A DNA stretch of 64,000 nucleotides from NCBI GenBank assembly GCA_021292165.1, contig CM037876.1, positions 316,786,776 to 316,850,775 on the forward strand, in the 5' to 3' direction. How positions within the stretch are numbered: the first letter of the stretch is position 1; every line of letters begins with the position of its first letter. Both the position numbers and the translations under genes were made by a program. The notes under the pieces are model-generated. The model was not told the DNA's origin. It did no database searches and was given only the letters and a program-made list of their open reading frames with translations. Positions 53,371 to 63,534 of this stretch are shown here, one piece after another. Source of the stretch: Shinisaurus crocodilurus (taxonomy: Eukaryota; Chordata; Lepidosauria; Squamata; Shinisauridae).

Positions 53371-54063
53371 CAGGGATGTTGAAGAGTCCTTGGTCTCGAG
53401 TCACGAGTCGAGTCACGAATCTTTGGACCCGAGTCTCGAGTCTGAGTCCGAGTCCTTGGTCCAAAATGGTGACTCCCGAGTCCCAAGTCCCGAGTCACTC
53501 CCAAAACTGACTCCACGAGTCCCTATTAAAATCAATGGGATTTTTCCCCAACGAAATAAGGCTACTTCAGATGTGTGGCTTAAATAAATTCTAGGCACAA
53601 GTGTGCCTTTTTATCTCAAAACTCTGCCACTGATTTTGACAAGAACAGACCAGGCAGCCAAACCCAAAATAACCAGACAGGCAGAGGAGGCAGGGAACCC
53701 CAAAGCAGGCAGGCAGAGGCCTTTGTCTTGGACAATTCAAACTGTGGAACTGGTTAAGAAGAGACCAGGCAGGCAGAGGAGGCTGGGAACCCCAAAGCAG
53801 GCAGGCAGAGGCAGCCAAACCCAAAATGTCTGAAAGGTTGCATTTTAGGAAAATGATTTTAAAAAATAAAATCTTTGCTGGCGATCGCACTTCTCTCCAC
53901 TCCTTCTGGCACAGCCCAGGGATGTTGAAGAGTCCTTGGTCTCGAGTCCCGAGTCGAGTCTCGAGTCCCATTAAAAATATTGGGACTTGAGTCCGAGTCG
54001 AGTCAGAGGGGGGACTCAGTCCGACTCACGAGTTGAGTCCTCGAGTCCGAGTCCCCATCCCTG
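53371..54063 (+). mobile_element. GAGTC-rich hAT-like element, copy E
   Basis: The ends are CAGGGATG and CATCCCTG, with a perfect target duplication CTGTGGGC at 53363-53370 and 54064-54071. Layout as in copies A and D. An internal CAGGGATGTTGAAGAGTC occurs at about 53918, as in copy A, preceded by 'ctccttctggcacagcc'. No coding frame. Confidence 0.9.
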
Positions 54064-54071
54064 CTGTGGGC

Positions 54072-55032
54072 GAGGTCTTCCTGGGCATGTGTGATGGCAA
54101 GATGCTGAAACGGAAGAGGCAGGCCAGAGCCGGCAGATTTTGGAGGCCCGTTGGCACCCAATTAGCCTGTGAAGGATGCATGCAGCCCGTCCTCTCCCTC
54201 ACCTTTCCTCACAGCCAGGGCTGATGCCAAAGGCAGGCACGCTTGGGCACCTGCCAAGGGCACACACCCCATCAGGGGCCCGCGGACAAAACAAAAGCCT
54301 CCCAGAGCTGCTCTTCTTCTTCTTCACCATTGTAACCTGTGTACCCACCCGCCTCTCACTTTGGCCCAGTCAACAGTGGTGGTGAGAAGGAAGAGAAGCA
54401 GATGCGCCCCCGCCCGGCCTACTTGCTCACTGACTCTTTGCCTATCAAGCAAGCAAGTGGTGTGGTAGCAAATGAGGAGGAAGAGGAACAATAGCAGCTG
54501 GTGGCAGCGAGAAGGTCGATTCACTGAGGGAGGTGGCCCATCGAGGGTGCGTCGCCCAAGTGCCCCCCCAAAACCGGGAGCCAGCACTGCTCATGGTGCC
54601 CTGCTCCTTCGAGTGCTTTTCTCTCCCAATCCAGCTCCCATAAGAAAAGGTTGCATTAAAAATAGAGCCCTCCCCCCCCCTTGCTTTCTGCCAAGGGGCA
54701 AGACACACATGAATGAACATGTTGACTTTGTTGGTTTTGTTGACATGTTGACTTTCAGGGTTCTTCTGCTCGATCTCCATCACCTCCGGAGGTTAAATTT
54801 TGGAGTTTCATGTGCTTGGTCACTTGTGCACACACCTAGAAATGTGTGTGCATGGAAACAGGGCCATCGCGCACTGTGCAGCCTCCCATTTTGTGGAGTA
54901 CTACAGTGGATGGGCCTTATGAATCCTTGATTGTAGCGCAGTGATGCTTTTTCTGGTATTTCTTCAACCGAAAAACAAACACGGTTGTGAGTGTCCCATC
55001 AGTGGCAGATCGGTGGCCTGTTGCACTGCCGA
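54072..55032. other. Unassigned stretch
   Basis: Frames of 99-152 codons on both strands lack recognisable motifs. No repeat family was identified. Confidence 0.3.
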
Positions 55033-55200
55033 TCAGGGGTGCGGAACCTCTTTCAGCCCAGGGGCCAAATTCCATTTCAGAGAAGCTCTCGGGGGCCACA
55101 TTCCAGTGGTGGGTGGGGGCCAAACAGAAAAGGGGTGAGGCCAAAAACACCCACATATTTTAGCTTAAAGCTCTTACTGCCAGCAAAAAAAACAAAACAA
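55033..55200 (+). mobile_element. hAT-like repeat, CAGGGGTGCGG start
   Basis: It starts CAGGGGTGCGGAACCTC and continues 'gcccaggggccaaattccat', 'gggggccacattccagtggt' and AGCTTAAAGCTCTTACTGCC. The antisense counterpart is at 47690-47925. The right end is not defined. Confidence 0.55.
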
Positions 55201-55799
55201 AAAAAGAAGCCGCAGGAGAGGCATTCCAACCTTTTAGAATGGGGGAGAAAAGCCAAGAAATGTCCGGACGATCAGTGTGGGGTGTGGCCATCGAGGGACC
55301 CCTCGCGGGTCAGATCGGTACCCCAGGTAGGCTGGATTGGGCCCGCAGGCCTGAGTTTTTACACGCCTGCTGTAAATGAGCACAGAACACAGTGGACAGA
55401 GAAGAGACTGTCGCAATAATGGGGAAAGAAAAGGGGGCACTGTGAGTGTGCCCCCTTTTGGGGGTGAAATGTTGGAGGGCATGCTGCCCATCCACTCGCT
55501 CCGGTTCTTTCCCAGCCCGTTGGAGGGCCTCAGACCTGTGCACTGAGGGACTTCCTTCGCTCCCTCATGTAACCAAGAGGGCAAGTTGTGCCACCATGTT
55601 GACATATTTCCCTAGTAGCACGTTGGCTGCAGAATCTCATCTTGCCTAAAAGGGTAAGCTAAGCGGAAGCGTAACGACACGAATCAAGAAAGCAGCAAGC
55701 GCGTACCGCAGGGGTGCAGAACCTCCAGCCCGGAGGTAAAATCTAGTCCCAATTTGGCCCCCTGGGCTTCCCCAGAAGGCCATGCCCCCTACCCATTGG
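55201..55799. other. Unassigned stretch
   Basis: Another CAGGGGTGCAGAACCTCC hAT-like start occurs at 55711, without a recognised partner. Nothing else. Confidence 0.35.
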
Positions 55800-55945
55800 T
55801 CACACCCCCTATTTGGCCATCCAGCCCAGTATCATTGAGAGGGGTCTGCTACCAAATCCTTCTAGCTGGAGACACTAGGCACTGAGCCTGGGACCTTCCA
55901 CATCCCAAGTACGTGCTCTGCCGCTGAGCTAGGATCGGGGAGGGG
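55800..55945 (-). mobile_element. tRNA-derived SINE (antisense)
   Basis: 'gagcctgggaccttccacat' (B-box side) and 'gtgctctgccgctgagctag' (A-box side) at the right, with 'tccagcccagtatcattgag' at the left. The body between them is partly deleted. Confidence 0.6.
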
Positions 55946-56103
55946 CAGTTTCAGCTCACCTTTTGCCCCTCCCCCACCCCCAAAATGTCAAGCTGAAAGC
56001 TTTCCAGGGAAACATATTTGGCTCAGCATGCGCCTGGCCCCTCCAGGTCAACTCTGGAGTGAACCCCTGTTTCCCCTCCCTAAATCAATCCCAGCTTCCC
56101 TCA

Positions 56104-56153
56104 AGGCACGCGCGCACACGCGCATGCGCGCATGCACACACACACACACACAG
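56104..56153. repeat. Alternating purine-pyrimidine tract (CG/CA-rich)
   Basis: CACGCGCGCACACGCGCATG followed by CGCGCATG and (CA)n: about 48 bases of alternating pyrimidine-purine, rich in CG. Confidence 0.85.
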
Positions 56154-56859
56154 CGCCAATTCTGATGGAAGCAGCTCTGGACTGCTCACTTTGAGTTCTG
56201 CATGAGTGTTAAGGGAAAGGGAAAGTTACCGCTTTATCTCCTGGCTGCTATTCTGTTTTTTTTCCATAGAGAATCCCATTAATATATTAGAATAACTCGT
56301 CTCTTGAAAACAGAGAAAATGACTGCCAATATTAACACTGCTGAATGATGGATTCCCAGGGGGAATGGCTGGTGGTCTTAAAAGGGAAAGAAAAGACAAA
56401 TCACAGTAGAAAATTTCCATCCCATTGCTTTTGCGGGAGGCTGATATTTCTAATTCCATATATAAAATATATGAGAGGCAGATTATTTCCATCCTTTCAA
56501 GAAATTGTATTCTGGCTGGGTGCATGTGGTGTCTGGAGAGCAATGGCATAAAGGAGATAGAGGAACAGCATTTTTAGCATTGTGAGGGAGATGCACACAC
56601 CCAATGGTGTGAAGAACGTGTTCATAAGAACCTAGGAATGCTTTACAGAACTGGAGGTCTCTCCAGGAAACTCACACCTTATGCGTGAAGACAGAAGCCC
56701 TCCCCTGTTGCTTATCCCCAGCACTTGGCATTCAGAGATATACTGCCTTGGAACATGGAGGTTCCATTGAGCTATCAAGACTCATAACCATGGATAGATC
56801 CGTCCTCCGTGAATTTGTCTTATTTCCTTCAAAGCCATCTAGGCTAGAGGCCATCACAC

Positions 56860-57144
56860 TCAGGTAGGGATTTGCTGAAGGAACTGCACTGGCTACCTAT
56901 TCACTACCGGGTCAGGTTTAAGGTTCCGGTACTAGCGTACGAAGCCTGAAACAACTTGGGACCAGGATACTTGAGAGAGTGCCTCCTCCCATACCAACCT
57001 GCCCAGTCACTGAGGTCATCATTCAGAGGACATCCTACTGGTGGTTCCTCATGGACCTTTGGCCTGATTGGAGTCCACCAGGAGAAGAGTCTTCAGTGTG
57101 GTGGCTCCCCTTCTGTAGAATTCCCTGCCTCTGGAGGTCAGGCT
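56860..57144 (+). mobile_element. L2-type LINE C-terminal region, left part
   Basis: The translation has ELHWLPIHYRVRFK and LGPGYLRECLLPYQPAQSLR, then ..QEKSLQCGGSPSVEFPAS, the L2 C-terminal order with stops. It is cut at the AGGCT target site by the LTR and resumes at 57825. Confidence 0.75.
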
Positions 57145-57824
57145 TGAAGGTGTTATGCCAACCACCCTGAAGGCCCGCCGGCCTCGTGGAAAAGCAGAGC
57201 ACTACACTTGTGTGAGATGGAAGATTTAAAATCCTATTCCTGTGTGCAGCTGCCCATAAATCTACACACAGAAGTCCAGACCTGTCTCTACCACTCCACG
57301 CAGCATTCCAAGCGTATCGGAGATCAGCCAGTTCAGCCTCCTCCTGCAGATCTCAGTAATAAGGAAATAACTCCGTAGACTTCACAGGTTATTTGTTCTA
57401 CCTGTTTATTACTATAGCAAGTATATCCTACAGAGTTTACATCTCCTACATTACAGTCCATGTGCAGAGAATAACGCATAGCAAGCATTAATCCAGTGGA
57501 GCAAGTTGCTTATCACTCCACCTCAGCTTAGACGTTACATGATTGCATTAAGTCCAGCAAGCACTAGTCAGAAGAACAGAGAGAAGAAGAAGCAAGCAAT
57601 TCCATCTCTCTCCAAAATGGCTACAGAACAGAAAGCTAACAAGTCAGTAGTACGTCACCAGAACATACAAACCATGTGACCAGCTCGTATTTCTTTCACA
57701 CCTACTTTTCCCATGAGAACCAGGCAGGAAATAGAAGACTAAACATGACTTGTTTACCAGCCATACTGTACTTTACAAATGTCAACAATGTGCCACAGCT
57801 GGTGTTGTTTTACATGTCACAACA
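57145..57824 (-). mobile_element. Solo LTR inside an L2 (antisense)
   Basis: The plus strand begins TGAAGGTGTTATGCC and ends CATGTCACAACA. An exact 5-bp duplication AGGCT lies at 57140-57144 and 57825-57829. It aligns in antisense with 5096-5765, including TGTTGTGAYATG at the start and an AATAAA signal (complement at 57405-57410). There is no internal coding region. Confidence 0.9.
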
Positions 57825-58035
57825 AGGCTCTGACATTGTGCTGCTTTCGGTGCCTGCTGAAGACCTCCTTGTTCCAGGAAGCCTTCTCTATTGTCCAACC
57901 ACCATTGTAATTTTAGTTTGCTTTCAACATATTGTGTTTGCTTCTTTCATCTATTTTTGTATTTTTATTGTTCACCACTCCGGAATCTGCTTGATGTGGA
58001 GCAGTATACAAATACTGTAGAGGATGAGGATGATG
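57825..58035 (+). mobile_element. L2-type LINE 3' end, right part
   Basis: 'tttcggtgcctgctgaagac' and 'ctccttgttccaggaagcct' continue the L2 reading 'K.FLFQEAF', followed by the 3' untranslated stretch 'ggagcagtatacaaatactg' and a (GATGAG)n-like tail. Confidence 0.75.
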
Positions 58036-58065
58036 AGAAGATGAGAATGAGGATGAGGATGATAC

Positions 58066-58451
58066 CAGGGACATATGAGAATTTTGTTTCTGTTCACAGA
58101 TCATTTTAACACATCCTGTTCGCAACCCTGAATGTGAGCAGGAGCACTTTTCCCCGGAGAAATGTTCCCAAATCCCCAAATTTGTGATCACATTTGAAAA
58201 ATCTGCATTTTAAAAAAAAATGCACACTTTGAAATGCACATTTTTAAAAAAAATGCATTTTCACACTTTAGTCGATGGAGGAAGAATGTGCACTTTTCAA
58301 AAATACACATAGAAATGTGCACTTTTCCCATTCAAAAGGTGCACTTTTCTCATTCAAATGAGCCAAAAACCAGATCGAAAATGAAAATGGGAGCAAGCCG
58401 AAATGAGCTTCAAAGTGAATTTTGGAGAATTTTGGCAAGGTCCCATCCCTA
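58066..58451. mobile_element. AT-rich dispersed repeat with hAT-like ends
   Basis: It begins CAGGGACATATGAGAATTTT and ends GGTCCCATCCCTA, short inverted ends. The interior has 'ccccggagaaatgttcccaa', 'cacactttagtcgatggagg' and 'gccgaaatgagcttcaaagt'. It gives the clearest limits of this AT-rich family, but no 8-bp duplication is preserved. Confidence 0.6.
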
Positions 58452-58800
58452 GGTGGGGGACTTTAAAGGCCTGCCTTCCCCTGTGCGATCCTGCCCATCC
58501 ATTCAGATTGAGGGTGGGGGGCAGCAGTGTTCTGTGTTCCACCAGGGACAGAGGTGTGGTTGGCAGGTATGTTTTGACAGAGCCTTCTTTGTTGTGGCAC
58601 CCAGGCTCTGGCTGGAACTCCTTTTCCCAAGAGGCGCTAGAGATGGTCCCTTCTTTGATGCAATTTTAGCAGCTGATAATTACAACATTGTATCTTTGGG
58701 TATTCAGCCTGGGAATGTAAATGTTTCTTCTCCCATGTATCAGGCTGTTTATGGTTTTTTGCATCTGTGCTTGATCGGATTTGGAAATATGGATCTATAA
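58452..58800 (+). mobile_element. L2-type LINE relic
   Basis: A frame at 58453-58800 has DRAFFVVAPRLWLELLFPRGA, the 'FSV.AP.LWN.LP' C-terminal pattern. The following text is too diverged to delimit. Confidence 0.55.
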
Positions 58801-58829
58801 AACAATGTGAATTGTTTCATGGACGTTGC

Positions 58830-59165
58830 CATTAGCCATCTTCGAAAGAAATGCCTTTAGCCCTGCTGAAAGGCCTCCCTCATGAAGGCTCCTCTTCCCT
58901 CAACTGTCGCCACCGGCAGCCATTCCAGCCGCAGCGGGCTGTGCAGAGGGAGTGAGGGCCATTCCACCAGCCCTGCCAGAAGAATTAATCAATTCCCCCC
59001 TCTTCCCTCCCCATTCTTTTTTCCTTGTGTGTCGTGTCTTTTTAGATTGTAAGCCTGCGGGCAGGGACTGTCTTGTTTAATTGATTATATGTAAGCCACT
59101 CTGGGAGACTTTTTGGCTGAGGAACAGCATAAAAATATTTCAACAAAATAATAAATAAATAAATC
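58830..59165 (+). mobile_element. LINE 3' relic
   Basis: 'ttagattgtaagcctgcggg' then 'cagggactgtcttgtttaat', 'tgtaagccactctgggagac' and an (AAAT)n tail resemble a CR1/L2-group 3' untranslated region. Confidence 0.5.
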
Positions 59166-59284
59166 TTCGATATTTTTTGGAACACAGCTTGTGGAATGGA
59201 AATGTTTTAAATACAAAACTCAACGAGGATGCTGCCATGAGGGAGGGAGCCGTTTAGTTTTTTTGCAACACATTATTCTGTGTT

Positions 59285-59650
59285 TAGTTGCTGGCTAGGA
59301 ATGTGCAAATCAGCAAAATGTGAGCTCCCTGAAGTTCTCAGAATTCCATCTTAAAGCTTCTTTCAACTTGAGTCCATATCAGATGGTGAGCTTTGTTTGT
59401 TTGTTTTTTCATTTCAAAATCCATGCATACTTTCATGCGTATTTTTCCAAATGTACATGTCAACTGCGTGCATTTTTCTTCTCCCATTGATTAAAGCATC
59501 TTTGTGAGCATTTTTCAAAAGTACACATTTTTCCTGCACATTCTTCAAATGAATGCATGCAGTCGAGCGCATTTGTTTTGGTCTGCCAATCGCATTACAA
59601 GCTCAGAAATGTAGTGAATTTGGCCGCGGATTGCATCCAAGCCTGTGTTC
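59285..59650. repeat. AT-rich dispersed repeat copy
   Basis: 'gaattccatcttaaagcttc' and 'actttcatgcgtatttttcc', with (TTTCAAA)-type words, are the inverted counterpart of 38490-38945. Confidence 0.5.
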
Positions 59651-59772
59651 AGTCCAGAAGGTGCAAACTGGGTAAAATCCTGATCAAACATGAACTAAAA
59701 CAAATTTCTCATGCATCTGTAGAGTTCCTGCCTGCACTTTAATTGCAGGATATGGACTTTGACTTTGCAACC

Positions 59773-59773
<1 letters not shown>

Positions 59774-59839
<66 letters not shown>
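59774..59839. repeat. (ATT)n microsatellite
   Basis: About 22 ATT units. Confidence 0.9.
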
Positions 59840-59840
<1 letters not shown>

Positions 59841-61542
59841 CTGCCGTGTTTCTTTAAATGCAGAAATCAGGTCATGTCCTTATCCCTCTGGAAATGAGGG
59901 AGGCAAAACGCCCAGTTGCACCCAGAAAGATTATAATGCTTCTACAAATGGGAAACAATGCACTGCATCTTATATTCCATCAGCTCCCTCTTTATGGCCC
60001 ATGGATTTATAGCAAGTCATACTGTACGTCCACTATTTCTCCTGTCATATATTGGGCACTTAATGCTTTTCAAGGGACAACAACCCAATCAAAACCATGC
60101 TCTTTAAAAGAGTGTACTCGAGGTCCCCCTTCCCATGTTCATAAAGTCAGATGACGGACTAGTCCCAACGGCTCTTGAGTGGAGGGGGGAGGGGGAGGGG
60201 GCCACAGCCCCCCCATGTAATACCCCCTCCCTGCTTCTGAGCCACCCAGGTAACCACACCCCTTTGATATAACATCTCTTGCGTGGCAATTAAGCTTAGA
60301 AAAAAAAATCATTTTTCTCCCATTGGGTTGGGATGATCTGGGTCAGGGAGCAAATGAATGGAAGAACTTATTTTACTGGACATTATGTGGGTGAGAAATC
60401 AATTGGCTGGCTTTGCCTCCTGTGAAATTCCAATAAATTCTAGTAGTCATTATCTCTAAAGTTGCATATGCAGATTCGAATGAGCTGATTTTCATGCAGG
60501 TTTGTTCTTGTCCTTTGGGCCTGGCCCCAAAATCCTTTTAGTGCTTAGCAACCCCCTGCCTTCATGAAAAGGAGAAAGGAGCTGGACCTGGAGTATTGCT
60601 TCCCCTCTGCCCACCTGTCAGATGGGACTTTTTGCTGCTCACCTGCAGGAAAGCAGGTTTGTGGGTCACCATGCAGCCCTCCCAAGCACCGTGTGTTGCT
60701 CTCTCTGCAGCACTGGACTTCAAGTGGCAGGTCAGGACTCACCAGTGAGTCCCTGACGCACAGTGGATCATGCCAGTGGTACCACCACTTCCTTTGGGTG
60801 TCTTGTTAAAGAAGAGAGTGGTAGAGGTGGAAGAAAAAACACAGACAGAGAGACAGACAGAGAGAAGGTTGGTCAGATGGGAAAGAGAAGATAATTTCTT
60901 TATCTTTAACAGTCCAGGCATAAGTGGTGAACAATTTGAAAGAAGCTGTATGTTGAAGATGAGGAAGAACGGCGCCCCCCAAGCCCCAACCCGGATCTGA
61001 AGAGGCTGAAGACGACTGCTTTGCAGGGCACACCCTGTCAGTTTAATTTCTGCCATGGGAGAGTGCGGCGGCATTGGAGGTAATGAGGGTTGTTTTTTGC
61101 ACCTCCTCTGCCAACTACTGATATGCCTAGTTGTGTTCCGTCCTTTCTCCTACATAACCCAGTGGCTTTATTTATTTATCACATTCATATCCCCTCCTAA
61201 CAATCTAGGGAGAAAGGTTGAGTGCAGTCCTCTCCCAGATGGGTTAGTTTCATACATTCAAGGAGCTGCTTTTTTTTTTTTAACATGAGGGACATGCAAA
61301 AAGACAACACACACACACACACACACAGACACAGACTTGGTTCTGCATGATCTGTCGATCGGCTCCACCATGGTCCATGCATCACGCAACGGTGCCTTTC
61401 CAAGCTACCCTGAAAGGAATGGTTGCATTCTTAGGGCAGAGGAGGGCATACGGTGAATATAATGTAGTCTTCATTTGCATAATGCAATTTTATTATTGTT
61501 TTTCTTATCAATGCAGTCGTGTAAGTATTGTTTTCTAAAGCA
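59840..61542. other. Unassigned stretch with short simple repeats
   Basis: A G-rich run (GAGGGGGGAGGGGGAGGGGG) lies near 60181-60201. A TTTATTTATTTATC tract is near 61170, a poly-T run near 61270 and (CA)n at 61302-61327. No gene was recognised. Confidence 0.35.
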
Positions 61543-62090
61543 GTGGTTTTCAAATGTGCTACATTCTGGCCGGGTCCTCTTCTCACATGGACGTCATGGG
61601 TGGCCTGTCATAGGGACGTGCGTGGAGCTCGATCGGGTGGTGGTGGTGGAAGTCCGGGTGGCGAACTCACCGGGCTCAACCCCACAAGCAACGAGCCGAG
61701 CCAAGGAAGCGACGTCCGGGTTCCGGCACTACACTGTTTACATCAAAAAATAGTGTAAGATACATTAAAAATGGCCCCGATTTGCATAACCTGTGCAAAT
61801 CATGCCCATTTTTAACGTATCTTATTTATGCCATGCATTTTCTATGCAGACAACGTAGCACCAGGGACTCAGGCACTCTGTTCCGCTGTCAGGCAGCTCT
61901 CGCCATCAGGAATTTTCTCCTAGTGTTTAGCCAAAATTTGCTTCCCTGCAATTTCCACCCATTAGTTCTAGTCCTGCCCTCTGGAAAAACTGGGCATTGC
62001 ACAAGGACTCCTGATGGACCTCTGAGGAATCTCAGGGTTTCCTGGAACACAGTGTGAAAGCTAATGTTCTGAAGCACTGCTGAGTGTATA
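61543..62090. mobile_element. hAT-like element with CR1 sequence inside
   Basis: The left end AGCAGTGGTTTTCAAATG and the inverted right end AGCAGTGCTTCAGAACAT resemble each other. Inside, GCATAACCTGTGCAAATC-type text lies next to an inverted pair (AGATACATTAAAAATGG and CATTTTTAACGTATCTT) near 61757 and 61804. The antisense CR1 fragment is listed separately. Target duplication is not clear. Confidence 0.45.
61885..61995 (-). mobile_element. CR1 LINE C-terminal fragment (antisense)
   Basis: The minus strand encodes RTRTNGWKLQGSKFWLNTRR followed by KFLMARAA, matching CR1 'RTRGNG.KL....[13 protein letters not shown]'. No stop is in this short stretch. Confidence 0.65.
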
Positions 62091-62254
62091 AAACACCATA
62101 TACCCTCGAGAGGCATCCTGCGGACACATCAGCATCTGATGTTAACGGAGAATGACTTTTCCAAGGTGTTGCAGAATGTTAAGGGCTGAACTATCAAACT
62201 CAGGTCTCCATGTTTCACCAGACATGAGGAATGGCTTGATACGCTCAGTCAAAC

Positions 62255-62365
62255 CATGGTCCATCTGGTCCAGATTGGTAACTCTCTAGGGTCTCAGGCA
62301 AATGATATTGTTTGTTTGTTTTTTCCCAGCCTCTGCAGCTGAGCTGGACTAGATGGAGCATGGTT
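62255..62365 (-). mobile_element. SINE fragment (antisense)
   Basis: 'tggtccatctggtccagatt' and 'actctctagggtctcaggca' match the antisense SINE body. Diverged. Confidence 0.45.
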
Positions 62366-63139
62366 TAGGGCTGTGTAGACCACCACCCACAGAGGAATAT
62401 TGCTAGTCTCACCCAAACTCTTTCAGCTTCCTTTGAATTCCTGGGATCTTCCACCCAAGCACCCCAAAGTTCAATATAATCAAAGATCCCAAAGATTGTA
62501 CTCATCACGTGTATCCTCCAGAACTGCTCTCTTCATACACTTCAAGCACAGAGAACCAGGCAGGTGAGGGATCAGAACTTTCCACGACAGACATGCCATC
62601 CCTGCAAGAAAGTTGACATCTTCATCTTAAGGGGAGGGGAAAAAAAGAACATTTCCCTCTAAGCTGGGAAGCGTAGTTCTTTGTAGATTAATGATGTTCT
62701 TTGTCTCATGGATAAGCTGCACACTACTTAAGAAAGACTAAGCCAGGATACATTTCATTAGTGGTGTTCACGTTTCTAGTGGTGTCATTTCCACTTAATC
62801 GCTTTTTTTCTTGAACACTAATTGCATTTGATATATATTTTTAAAAGTATTTTTTTCCTCATTGAGACCTTCTGCCCCCTCACCAACTTGAATTCATAGG
62901 TCTAAAATGTCTAATCACTTCATATGCTTTGGGCCTCAGATCTTTTTTTCCCCTGTCATGCATTCTAGAGCTTGTTAGAGAACATCAGAGTTTTAGATGA
63001 TCAAACTCTGTCAGGCAGTTATCCAGTGGAGCGGTGCTGATAGCAACATTCATTTGTACACCTTGATCCACCCTGGCTTCCTTGTGCTTCTCCTCCATGA
63101 TCTGAATGTGACCCTGTAGAAGGTCCCCAGTCCCCGGCA
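62366..63139. other. Unassigned stretch
   Basis: No repeat or gene recognised. Confidence 0.3.
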
Positions 63140-63285
63140 GCAATCTCCAGAGAGGGCTGGGGAAATTCCTGCCTGAACTCCTGGAGAGCCACGGCTGCCA
63201 GTCAGTGTCACCCAATACTGGGCTAGATGTGCCGGAGCTTGGACTCAGTATAAGACAGCTTCCTATGGTCCTGAAACTATGTATG
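63140..63285 (+). mobile_element. tRNA-derived SINE, 3' part
   Basis: 'gagggctggggaaattcctg', 'ctggagagccacggctgcca' and 'gacagcttcctatggtcctg' are the body and tail of the family at 42735. The tRNA-like head is missing. A (CT)n tract follows at about 63297-63315. Confidence 0.7.
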
Positions 63286-63534
63286 GTAAGCTTGTGATCT
63301 CTCTCTCTCTCTCTTTCCCTGACTTTTTAATTTGATTTATTTGTTTTATTCATATAGGACCATCAATGTGCAATCACCCTTTACAAGACAGGGCCCTTTC
63401 CTCTCTCGATAGCAGACTGCTCCTTCAGCATGACCCCTGAATTGGGTGCAGGCTGGGGTGAATTTGCAGCCAGCCTGGGATGGAGGTGAGGCATGTGTGG
63501 GAGGCAATGTGCAGCTGCCCCATCCTGCTTTATC

